Source of the DNA: Ruminococcus sp.
GTDB taxonomy: Bacteria; Bacillota; Clostridia; Oscillospirales; Ruminococcaceae
NCBI GenBank assembly: GCA_017622635.1
Contig: JAGAQS010000155.1
Coordinates: forward strand, 1-10,271
DNA length: 10,271 nt
Direction of reading: 5' to 3'
Shown here: piece by piece, positions 1-5,562 of the stretch
Numbering within the stretch: the stretch's first letter is position 1
Layout: each line of letters opens with the position of its first letter
Translations under genes and position numbers: made by a program
The notes under the pieces: model-generated
Seen by the model: only the letters and a program-made list of their open reading frames with translations
Told to the model about the DNA's origin: nothing
Databases searched by the model: none

Positions 1-377
1 CCGTATATGCACTTTTCCAGTATGAATTTCTGGAGGACGGTACTGTTGCTTTGGGCGACGCTCTCACACAGATGACCGGAATGGAAGTTACAGGTATTAC
101 ATGGGGCGTTATCGGTGAAAATCAGATAGAAGTCGTAAACGCTGAACAGCAGACAGCAAATGTTTTCACGCTTGAAGGTGACTATCTCATTTCAGAAGAA
201 CAGGGTCAGGTTGCCTATATTGCAAAGGTTGATGAGTTCACACCTTTTGACCTTGAAGAATTTATGAACAGCTTTGAACTCGGTGAAGAAACTACAGGTG
301 ATACAGAAACAGCTTCCGACAGTGAAACCGAAATCCCTGAACCCTCAGAGACAGAGGAAGAAACTGTTGCTGAATAA
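1..377 (+). CDS. Secreted protein, C-terminal part (5' end outside window); paralogue of next gene
   Basis: The frame is open to the left edge (first whole codon at position 3) and ends at TAA 375-377, so this is the 3' part of a longer gene. The TTG at 51 is only an internal codon. The visible residues align along their length with the C-terminal half of the next protein: YALFQYEFLEDGT matches YASYQYDIRDDGT, ITWGVIGENQIEV matches YTWGLISEEEIEI, and FTLEGDYLISEEQG and AKVDEFTPFDLEEF also have counterparts. The two are therefore tandem duplicates. The last 30 or so residues are a low-complexity acidic tail rich in E, T and S. By analogy with its neighbour it is probably an exported lipoprotein with one small beta-rich domain, but the signal peptide is not in view. 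Function unknown. The next gene starts 18 nt downstream, so the two are probably co-transcribed. Confidence 0.85.
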   Translation, partial: VYALFQYEFLEDGTVALGDALTQMTGMEVTGITWGVIGENQIEVVNAEQQTANVFTLEGDYLISEEQGQVAYIAKVDEFTPFDLEEFMNSFELGEETTGDTETASDSETEIPEPSETEEETVAE

Positions 378-395
378 TAAAGAGGTAAATTCATT

Positions 396-1064
396 ATGAA
401 AAAGTTAATTGCACTTTTGATTGTCTGTACGTCCGTAATGTGTATGTTTGCATCATGCAGTGACGAGGAAAAGGAAAGTTCTGTTTCAGGTGAATCGTCT
501 GTTTCGGAAGAATCAGCCGAAGAAGAAACAACAACCGAAGAAACAGCCGTTTCCGAAGATGCGGAAGAAATTGAATTGCTGACAGAACCCGAAACACATG
601 AATATATTGATGCAGACCCGACTGCTTTTATCGGCAAGTGGGAATGTGAGAAGATTGTGGCTGACGGTGAAGAAATGACCGACCTGATGGGCATACCGAT
701 TTATGCGTCATATCAGTACGATATTAGGGACGACGGTACGGCAGGTCTTTCCGAATCACTTATGGCAATAATGACAGAAGCCGACGCCATTGAATATACG
801 TGGGGTCTGATAAGTGAAGAAGAAATTGAAATAGCAGGCAATAACGGCTCTGTTATACAGTTTACACTTGACGGCGATTATCTTGTAAGTAAAATGTCCG
901 ACCAAAATACAGAAGTTTATCTTAAAAAGGTCGATGAGTTTACGGAGTTTGATTTTCAGGATTATATAGATAATTACGAAGCACCGGCTTATGAGCTGAC
1001 ACCTGTTCAGACCGATGCTGAGGGAAATATTATCGAATCCACAGAAACAACCACAGCAGAATAA
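396..1064 (+). CDS. Predicted lipoprotein with S/E/T-rich linker and small C-terminal domain, function unknown
   Basis: A 222-residue protein starting at ATG 396, preceded by AGAGG (381-385) about 10 nt upstream. Residues 1-20 form a lipoprotein signal peptide: MKK, a hydrophobic stretch, then FAS-C with Cys21 as the probable lipidated residue (Phe at -3 is slightly atypical). Residues 22-68 are a low-complexity linker of S, E and T, the kind used to hold a domain away from the membrane across the cell wall. Residues 75-195 carry the domain shared with the preceding partial gene, opening with FIGKWECEKIV and containing the DDGT, TWGL, FTLDGDYLVS and KVDEFTEFDF stretches. The pattern of short beta-strands suggests a small ligand- or polymer-binding fold, but I recognise no named family. 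The tail is again T/E rich. Transcription ends at the hairpin at 1077-1102. Confidence 0.9.
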   Translation: MKKLIALLIVCTSVMCMFASCSDEEKESSVSGESSVSEESAEEETTTEETAVSEDAEEIELLTEPETHEYIDADPTAFIGKWECEKIVADGEEMTDLMGIPIYASYQYDIRDDGTAGLSESLMAIMTEADAIEYTWGLISEEEIEIAGNNGSVIQFTLDGDYLVSKMSDQNTEVYLKKVDEFTEFDFQDYIDNYEAPAYELTPVQTDAEGNIIESTETTTAE

Positions 1065-1076
1065 TTAAAAAAATAT

Positions 1077-1110
1077 CGGGTGAACATTGATTTGTCCACC
1101 CGTTTTTTTT
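1077..1110. terminator. Bidirectional intrinsic terminator between lipoprotein gene and luxS
   Basis: CGGGTGAACA at 1077-1086 pairs with TTGTCCACCCG at 1092-1102, with one mismatch, and is followed on the plus strand by eight T (1103-1110). On the minus strand the same hairpin is followed by ATATTTTTT (1066-1076 complement), so it can also stop the luxS transcript, whose stop codon is only a few bases away. Confidence 0.85.
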
Positions 1111-1114
1111 GTTT

Positions 1115-1588
1115 TCAGTTTTTGTCGAAGTGCCACGAATAGTCAAGCATTTCAGGGGTATAGTCCCTGAGTTTTTCAAGGAGGGGAAGAACGTCTTTTT
1201 TAGCTGATTCGAGGTCATGTTCAAGATAGTTTCCGCACTCAATCGGTGAATATCCCGGAATTTCCCCCTCAAATTCCGAAATATATTTGTATGCGTCACG
1301 GACAAGGTTTATAGCGTCACTGTGCGACATACCCCTTGTGAGAAGATAAAAGCCCGTTCTGCAACCCATAGGACCTACATATATAATATTTTTGCCGAAT
1401 GCCGAACTTCTTGCATAAGTTGCAAAAATATGTTCAATCGTATGGAGTGACGGGTTTGATATGTAGACACCTCCGTTTGGCTTTACCATTCTTATATCAT
1501 AAGTCACAACATCATCATCAATTCTTGATATGTACATACCGACACCGAATTTTGTGTGGTCAACCTGAAAGCTTGCTATTTTTTCCAT
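1115..1588 (-). CDS. luxS: S-ribosylhomocysteine lyase (LuxS, AI-2 synthase)
   Basis: A 157-residue protein, the normal LuxS length. LuxS cleaves S-ribosylhomocysteine to homocysteine and DPD, the precursor of autoinducer-2, in the activated methyl cycle; it is cytosolic and metal dependent. Family hallmarks are visible in order: the metal and base motif H49-T-I-E52-H53 (HxxEH), the catalytic cysteine C76 in VGPMGCRTGFYL, and the third metal ligand C118 in ECGNYLEHDL. The start ATG at 1588-1586 follows a GGAG about 10 nt upstream and lies 6 nt after the stop of the pseudouridine synthase, so it is the last gene of that operon. No methylthioadenosine/S-adenosylhomocysteine nucleosidase gene (the previous step) or AI-2 uptake gene is in the window. 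The usual reading is methyl-cycle detoxification; use of AI-2 as a signal cannot be judged from this sequence. Confidence 0.97.
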   Translation of the reverse strand: MEKIASFQVDHTKFGVGMYISRIDDDVVTYDIRMVKPNGGVYISNPSLHTIEHIFATYARSSAFGKNIIYVGPMGCRTGFYLLTRGMSHSDAINLVRDAYKYISEFEGEIPGYSPIECGNYLEHDLESAKKDVLPLLEKLRDYTPEMLDYSWHFDKN

Positions 1589-1594
1589 AATATT

Positions 1595-2449
1595 TCAACT
1601 CCGTTTCATTAATTTTTTTATATCATCGGGCAATTCCGATTTTACCGTAATAATTTCCTTTGTAACAGGTTCAGTGAAAGTAATTATACCGCAGTGGAGA
1701 GCCTGTCTCTGAATGTCGTCACGTTTACCGCCGTACAAATCATCACCTGCGAGAGAGTGTCCGATATGGGAAAAATGTACTCTTATCTGGTGAGTACGTC
1801 CTGTTTCAAGATGTATTTCAAGAAGTGAATATTTTTCATTGAAATCAATTCTTTTATAGTGGGTCACTGCATTTCTGCCGTCCTCACGTACACACCTTAA
1901 TATTATGGACTCTTTTTCACGTGCAATCGGTGCGTCTATAGTTCCCGATTCGTCCGTAATGCCGTGTACAACTGCAAAATAAACTTTTCTGCAACAGTTT
2001 TGCAGAAGATTTGCGGAATATGCGTTTTTTGCCACGACACAAAGACCCGAAGTGTCACGGTCAAGGCGGTTTACGGGACGGAAAGTCATATCGGGATAAA
2101 GTGAGGCGAAAAAATTTCCGAGAGTGTCGCCCTGATGCTTTACTGAGGGGTGTACGGGCATACCGCCTGACTTGTTGAATATAACAAGATTTTCATTTTC
2201 AAACGCTATGGCAACAGCAAGGTTCAGGTTTGGTTCAAGTATTTTTGTATCTTCAATTTTCAGGATTATTATATCGCCTTTTTTTACTGTGTCGATACTG
2301 CGTATAAATTTTCCGTTACAGGTTATTCCCGAATCCTGCCGTTTCAGTTTTTTCAGCAAGCGGTGTGAAACGCCTTTTTTTGCGGTAAGGAAGTTTTGCA
2401 GAGTCATCGGCTTTTCTTCTTCTACGGTTAATTTTAATTCTTTCAGAAT
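1595..2449 (-). CDS. RluA-family 23S rRNA/tRNA pseudouridine synthase, probable ATT or CTG start
   Basis: Converts specific uridines in structured RNA to pseudouridine. The catalytic motif RLDRDTSG is present (Asp at residue 116 counted from the internal ATG, 130 counted from ATT), as are the conserved GMPVHPS segment before it and GRTHQIRVHFSHIGHSLAGD after it. The N-terminal part, with SHRLLKKLKR and a small basic S4-like RNA-binding region followed by KKGDIIILK, is also typical. The first ATG, at 2407, has no ribosome binding site and cuts off the usual first beta-strand. The frame extends 14 codons upstream (ILKELKLTVEEEKP), which is what family members carry before this point, and an in-frame TAA lies just beyond. 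A strong GGGAGGA sits 6 nt before ATT 2449 and 9 nt before CTG 2446. I therefore place the start at 2449, with CTG 2446 as alternative (284 or 283 residues). The exact target uridine cannot be told; RluD, RluC and other clades share these motifs. Confidence 0.88.
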   Translation of the reverse strand: MLKELKLTVEEEKPMTLQNFLTAKKGVSHRLLKKLKRQDSGITCNGKFIRSIDTVKKGDIIILKIEDTKILEPNLNLAVAIAFENENLVIFNKSGGMPVHPSVKHQGDTLGNFFASLYPDMTFRPVNRLDRDTSGLCVVAKNAYSANLLQNCCRKVYFAVVHGITDESGTIDAPIAREKESIILRCVREDGRNAVTHYKRIDFNEKYSLLEIHLETGRTHQIRVHFSHIGHSLAGDDLYGGKRDDIQRQALHCGIITFTEPVTKEIITVKSELPDDIKKLMKRS

Positions 2450-3212
2450 AGTCGTCCTCCCTTATATAAATGGATATACTGAGTGAAAAAGCCGTCATTG
2501 CTTCGGGTATAAGATACGGGACGGAAACAACGGTCAGCATTTTCAGTGCATATGACAAAAAAAGTCTGATAATATCGGTGTGTCTGCCTTTCATGAAACG
2601 GAATGAACCGAATACAAGACGCATAACACTTTTCTGCGGAAAATGTGCCATTAAAAACGGTACGGCAAGCATTGTTATTCTTACATTCAGCCACAGAAAC
2701 AGTGAAACAACTGTAAATACAATTGCATGAACCGCAATGAAAAGGTCGTTTGTGCCACTGCCGTTCACAATAAAATAATAAGCCGTCATTCCGCAGATTC
2801 CGGCAGGTACAAGTGAAACTGTACCGATTATTTTCGTCCACAGCGATACGGCGATACTTCGGCGGAAATTTCTTCCGTTCAGTAAAATTTCCGAAAGTGT
2901 TGTAAAAGGTCGCTGTCTGTTTTCGTAGCAGACTTCACAAAGCCTGAACGAAACCGCATATATAAGAGGTGAACCGACCAGCCACCTCATAAATGAACTT
3001 AAAACGGCTGTCAGAATCTGCAAAGGATTTTCACCGCTGAAAAGTGAAAGCGGGTTTATATCACCGAAATACAGAACAAGACTGTAAACCGTCGCTTCTG
3101 CAAACCTGAAAAAAAGTTCCGACGATAACGGCAGAAGACATATAATCATTGTACTGATACGGCAGTTTCTGAGTAAATATTTTGAATATCCTGTAACTTC
3201 CCTTAATTTCAT
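2316..3212 (-). CDS. Polytopic membrane protein, DUF975-like, function unknown
   Basis: About 298 residues. There are roughly five or six hydrophobic segments (around residues 20-50, 66-92, 119-150, 157-178, 182-192 and 215-250, counted from the first of two ATGs), with a basic cytoplasmic loop SFRFMKGRHTD before the last one. The pattern, including the VPYLIPEAMTAF segment near the end of the last membrane helix, recalls the DUF975 family of small Firmicutes membrane proteins, but the match is weak. The start is one of two consecutive ATGs; GGAGG at 3220-3224 lies 4 nt before the first (3215) and 7 nt before the second (3212), so I prefer the second. The frame runs on past the last membrane segment with a basic tail of about 47 residues that overlaps the N-terminal coding part of the pseudouridine synthase. 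That tail may be an accident of an open frame or the result of a small frameshift. Confidence 0.75.
   Translation of the reverse strand: MKLREVTGYSKYLLRNCRISTMIICLLPLSSELFFRFAEATVYSLVLYFGDINPLSLFSGENPLQILTAVLSSFMRWLVGSPLIYAVSFRLCEVCYENRQRPFTTLSEILLNGRNFRRSIAVSLWTKIIGTVSLVPAGICGMTAYYFIVNGSGTNDLFIAVHAIVFTVVSLFLWLNVRITMLAVPFLMAHFPQKSVMRLVFGSFRFMKGRHTDIIRLFLSYALKMLTVVSVPYLIPEAMTAFSLSISIYIREDDYSERIKINRRRRKADDSAKLPYRKKRRFTPLAEKTETAGFGNNL
2455..2461 (-). promoter_or_regulatory. Strong Shine-Dalgarno site that sets a non-ATG start
   Basis: The minus strand reads GGGAGGA here, immediately after an in-frame TAA and 6 nt before ATT (9 nt before CTG). No ATG, GTG or TTG lies within range in the pseudouridine synthase frame. 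This site is the main reason for placing that start at 2449/2446. Confidence 0.7.
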
Positions 3213-3276
3213 CATTGTGCCTCCGTAATTTATTCTGAGATATTATGTGACAAAATAAGGAAAATATGCATTTGTT

Positions 3277-3909
3277 TCAATAATCTTCTTCTGTTTTGTT
3301 GTATGGGCAGTATCCGAGTATCTCGAAAGCCTGTGAATTAAGCCACATCTGAGCGGTTACTATTATGTCAAAACCCTCTCCGAACGGTGCATTAAGCGTT
3401 TTCGGGTCATATTTGGGCAGTCCGAAACATGAAAGCATATTTGATATTATTCCCGCATGGGTAATCATTGCACTGTGTGTTATACCGTCATTCATCATAT
3501 CCATTATTATATTGTGGAGTGCCTTGTAAGTTCTTGCCGTCATTTCCTCAAGACTTTCACCGTTTGGTGAGCGTGAATCCTTACCGCCTTTGAGCCATTT
3601 TTTATAGTCGTCGTTGTTTATAAGTTCATCAACGCTTTTGTTTTCAAAGTCGCCGAAATCAAGTTCACGCAGGTCGTCAACTGTTTTGAGTTCTGTTTCG
3701 GGAAAAAGAATCTCAGCCGTTTCCGTGCATCTTCTGAGGGGTGAGGAATATACCCTGTGAACTGACGGATAATCAAACTCGTCCGTTTTTGCGGCAATTT
3801 CACCTGCACCCTTTGCAGAAAGCGGAATGTCTGTTTTTCCGATATATATACCTTTTTCGTTTGCTTCGGTCATACCGTGACGCAGAACGCTTATTCTGTA
3901 TCCTTTCAT
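3277..3909 (-). CDS. Histidine phosphatase family protein (phosphoglycerate mutase / CobC-like)
   Basis: A 210-residue cytosolic phosphatase of the branch-1 histidine phosphatase superfamily, which uses a phosphohistidine intermediate. Visible hallmarks are the nucleophile in LRHGMTEAN (His11 in RHG), YSSPLRRCTETAEI with the phosphate-binding arginines, LRELDFGDFE with the probable proton donor Glu82, and the second histidine in ITHAGII (His151). The substrate is not clear; alpha-ribazole phosphatase, phosphoglycerate mutase and sugar phosphatases share this pattern, and no cobalamin genes are nearby. Three in-frame ATGs lie at 3927, 3918 and 3909. Only the third has a usable ribosome binding site (AAAGGA, 8 nt before), and the promoter would leave the first only about 11 nt of leader, so I use 3909. 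It is the first gene of the phosphatase, membrane protein, pseudouridine synthase and luxS unit; the gap to the next gene is about 60 nt. Confidence 0.92.
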   Translation of the reverse strand: MKGYRISVLRHGMTEANEKGIYIGKTDIPLSAKGAGEIAAKTDEFDYPSVHRVYSSPLRRCTETAEILFPETELKTVDDLRELDFGDFENKSVDELINNDDYKKWLKGGKDSRSPNGESLEEMTARTYKALHNIIMDMMNDGITHSAMITHAGIISNMLSCFGLPKYDPKTLNAPFGEGFDIIVTAQMWLNSQAFEILGYCPYNKTEEDY

Positions 3910-3944
3910 TCGGTTCATTCCTTTCATTATACTTATATTTAAAT

Positions 3945-3973
3945 ATTATACTGTTTTATCTACATTTTGTCAA
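3945..3973 (-). promoter_or_regulatory. Consensus sigma-A promoter for the phosphatase-luxS operon
   Basis: On the minus strand TTGACA (3973-3968) is separated by exactly 17 nt from TATAAT (3950-3945). Both boxes match the consensus perfectly. Transcription would begin near 3938, giving a leader of about 29 nt to the ATG at 3909. No comparable promoter was seen in front of the later genes, so this probably drives the whole four-gene unit. Confidence 0.88.
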
Positions 3974-4027
3974 GTGTAATTATTATCTGAAACTACTGCT
4001 TACGTTTTTACTTGTACAATATGCACA

Positions 4028-4047
4028 AAAAAAGTATGGACTTTTTT
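4028..4047. repeat. Perfect 8-bp inverted repeat in the divergent intergenic region
   Basis: AAAAAAGT at 4028-4035 and ACTTTTTT at 4040-4047 flank ATGG. It lies between the divergent phosphatase and XRE promoters. It is A/T dominated, so its meaning is uncertain; it may be a DNA-bending or protein-binding site or simply low-complexity sequence. A second possible plus-strand promoter overlaps it: TGGACT at 4037-4042, 18 nt, TATAAT at 4061-4066. Confidence 0.35.
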
Positions 4048-4111
4048 ATCTTTCGGCAAATATAATGAAAAAACCGTCAAAATAAAGTGAATTATTTCAT
4101 ATTTCTCCATA

Positions 4112-4140
4112 TTTACTTATTATACATTTTGTATTATAAT
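4112..4140 (+). promoter_or_regulatory. Sigma-A promoter of the XRE regulator gene
   Basis: TATAAT at 4135-4140 is preceded, after 17 nt, by TTTACT at 4112-4117 (4 of 6 to TTGACA). The start of transcription would be near 4147, leaving a leader of about 40 nt with an AGGAGG at 4171-4176, 9 nt before the ATG at 4186. Confidence 0.7.
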
Positions 4141-4151
4141 AGTATTCAGGT

Positions 4152-4166
4152 TATATCTTAGTTATA
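4152..4166. promoter_or_regulatory. Candidate operator dyad downstream of the XRE promoter
   Basis: TATATCTTAGTTATA is an imperfect palindrome centred at 4159; arms TATA-CT and AG-TATA match, with only the central base and one pair breaking symmetry. It begins about 12 nt after the -10 box, a position where a bound repressor would block transcription. XRE-type proteins commonly bind such short dyads at their own promoters, so autoregulation is a reasonable inference, but nothing here proves it. Confidence 0.4.
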
Positions 4167-4185
4167 CTCCAGGAGGACTCTAAAA

Positions 4186-4887
4186 ATGAATTCAGATTTT
4201 GCAAGAATTATTACTCTACAGAGAAAAGAAAGACATATCAGTCAGAAACAGGCAGCCAGTGACCTTGGTATTTCACAGGCTCTGCTCTCTCACTATGAAA
4301 AGGGAATACGTGAATGCGGTCTTAATTTTCTCGTTAAGATAGCCGACTATTACAACGTTTCGTGTGATTATCTTCTTGGAAGAACTCCCGAACCAAACGG
4401 AAAAAACATCACAATCGAGGATATCCCCAACGACGACGGAAACAACAAGCTTAAAATGCCGTCCCCTGAAATTATAAATTTCAACAGACGTATTATAAAC
4501 AATTCAATCAGTCTGCTTTTCAGTCTCGCACAGAAAGCAAACAGTATCACCCTTATAAAAGAAGTGTCCACATATCTCATGCTTACCGTATATAAACTTT
4601 TCCGTATAGTATATAATGCAAATCCGCATAATGACCAGAAACTTTTCCGTATACCGAAAGTTACGGCAAATGACAGTGCCAACGCAATAGTTTCAATGAG
4701 TGAGGCAAACGTAAAAGCCGCCTCAAGCGGTATAGCACTTGACGGCAATGACTGTGTGGATAATTTTGATACCCTTTACATAACTACAGCAACTCTCCAG
4801 AAAGATTATGCACAGTATTCGTCGTCACTTCTCAATCTTATAAAACGCAGTGAGGAAAAAATCGCACGCACACGTGAAAAATACTGA
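4186..4887 (+). CDS. XRE/Cro-type helix-turn-helix transcriptional regulator
   Basis: A 233-residue protein with an N-terminal HTH_3 (Cro/CI) DNA-binding domain at about residues 5-66: ISQKQAASDLGISQALLSHYEKGIRE gives the helix-turn-helix, followed by LVKIADYYNVSCDYLLGR, the usual end of this domain. Residues 90-233 are a mostly helical region that I do not recognise, with no protease (LexA/S24 or ImmA) motifs. It may serve for dimerisation or ligand sensing. It starts at ATG 4186 after AGGAGG with 9-nt spacing, has its own promoter and is followed by its own terminator, so it is a single-gene unit. It stands divergent from the luxS operon and just ahead of the ECF sigma pair; control of either neighbour is possible but not shown. 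Nothing around it suggests a phage repressor. Confidence 0.9.
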   Translation: MNSDFARIITLQRKERHISQKQAASDLGISQALLSHYEKGIRECGLNFLVKIADYYNVSCDYLLGRTPEPNGKNITIEDIPNDDGNNKLKMPSPEIINFNRRIINNSISLLFSLAQKANSITLIKEVSTYLMLTVYKLFRIVYNANPHNDQKLFRIPKVTANDSANAIVSMSEANVKAASSGIALDGNDCVDNFDTLYITTATLQKDYAQYSSSLLNLIKRSEEKIARTREKY

Positions 4888-4914
4888 TAAAAAAATCCTT
4901 TAAACAACAAAAAT

Positions 4915-4963
4915 ATCCTGACAAACCGACATTAAAAAGTTGATTTGTCGGGATTGTTTTTTT
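4915..4963 (+). terminator. Intrinsic terminator of the XRE gene
   Basis: ATCCTGACAAA (4915-4925) pairs over 11 bp with TTTGTCGGGAT (4944-4954), with one G-T wobble, around an 18-nt loop, and is followed by TGTTTTTTT. It lies 28 nt after the XRE stop codon. Confidence 0.85.
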
Positions 4964-4965
4964 CG

Positions 4966-4989
4966 TGAAACCTCCGCGGAATTTCCGTT
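4966..4989 (+). promoter_or_regulatory. Possible ECF-type autoregulated promoter of the sigma factor gene
   Basis: TGAAAC at 4966-4971 resembles the -35 element used by many ECF sigma factors (the AAC core), and CGTT at 4986-4989 resembles their -10 CGT element. The 14-nt gap is slightly short of the usual 15-17. No good sigma-A promoter is present; TATATT at 4993-4998 lacks a -35 partner. Autoregulation is typical for ECF genes, so this is plausible but weak. Confidence 0.35.
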
Positions 4990-5013
4990 ACTTATATTAC
5001 ATGAGGTGAAAAT

Positions 5014-5562
5014 ATGGAAGATTTACAGATAATTGAACTCTATTTTATGAAAAATCAACAGGCTTTGTCCGAAACACAGACAAAATACGGTGCTTACTGC
5101 AATTCAATTGCACGGAATATTTTAAGAGATGTGCGTGATGTTGAAGAAGCGGTCAATCAGACGTGGCTTGAGGCATGGGAGAGTATTCCGCCCGAAAAAC
5201 CCCGTATACTGTCTGCTTTTCTCAGCAGAATTACAAGAAATATCAGTCTTAACATTGTCCGTAATCATTCCGCAAAGAAACGTTGTGCGGATTTTGCGAA
5301 ATCCTTTGACGAACTTGAAATGATAGGTACGGAAAGTGTTGAAGATGAAATCTGTACAAAACAACTTGCACAGTCCATTAATGAATTTATCGGGGAACTG
5401 CCCGAAATTCAGCGGAAAGTCTTTGTATGCCGATACTGGTATTTTGACAGTATCGAGGAAATCGGCAGGCGGTTTGGGTTCAGCAAGGGGAAAGTAAAAT
5501 CCATGCTTTACCGTATACGTAGAAATCTGGAAAAACATCTGAAACAGGAGGAATTTTTATGA
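5014..5562 (+). CDS. ECF-type RNA polymerase sigma-70 family factor
   Basis: A 182-residue alternative sigma factor that would direct RNA polymerase to a small envelope or stress regulon. Sigma region 2 spans about residues 24-85: YGAYCNSIARNIL, DVEEAVNQTWLEAWESIPP, then FLSRITRNISLN as the region that reads the -10 element. Region 4 spans about residues 127-178: ELPEIQRKVFVCRYWYFDSIEEIGRRFG, with the HTH continuing to KVKSMLYRIRRNL, which reads the -35 element. The acidic linker between them has no sigma region 3, as expected for ECF factors. The start ATG 5014 follows GAGGTGA by 4-5 nt. The stop TGA at 5560-5562 overlaps the ATG of the anti-sigma gene (ATGA), a classic sign of translational coupling. 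Confidence 0.93.
   Translation: MEDLQIIELYFMKNQQALSETQTKYGAYCNSIARNILRDVRDVEEAVNQTWLEAWESIPPEKPRILSAFLSRITRNISLNIVRNHSAKKRCADFAKSFDELEMIGTESVEDEICTKQLAQSINEFIGELPEIQRKVFVCRYWYFDSIEEIGRRFGFSKGKVKSMLYRIRRNLEKHLKQEEFL

Noticed and set aside
215..694. Antisense 159-residue serine-rich open frame opposite the lipoprotein genes
   Set aside because: It is the mirror of the E/T/S-rich linkers. Two well-supported plus-strand genes occupy the region and there is no ribosome binding site.
3918..3927. Upstream ATGs of the histidine phosphatase gene as its start
   Set aside because: The ATG at 3927 has no ribosome binding site and would lie only about 11 nt from the predicted transcript start. The ATG at 3918 directly abuts its AAAGGA. 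The third ATG (3909) has correct spacing.
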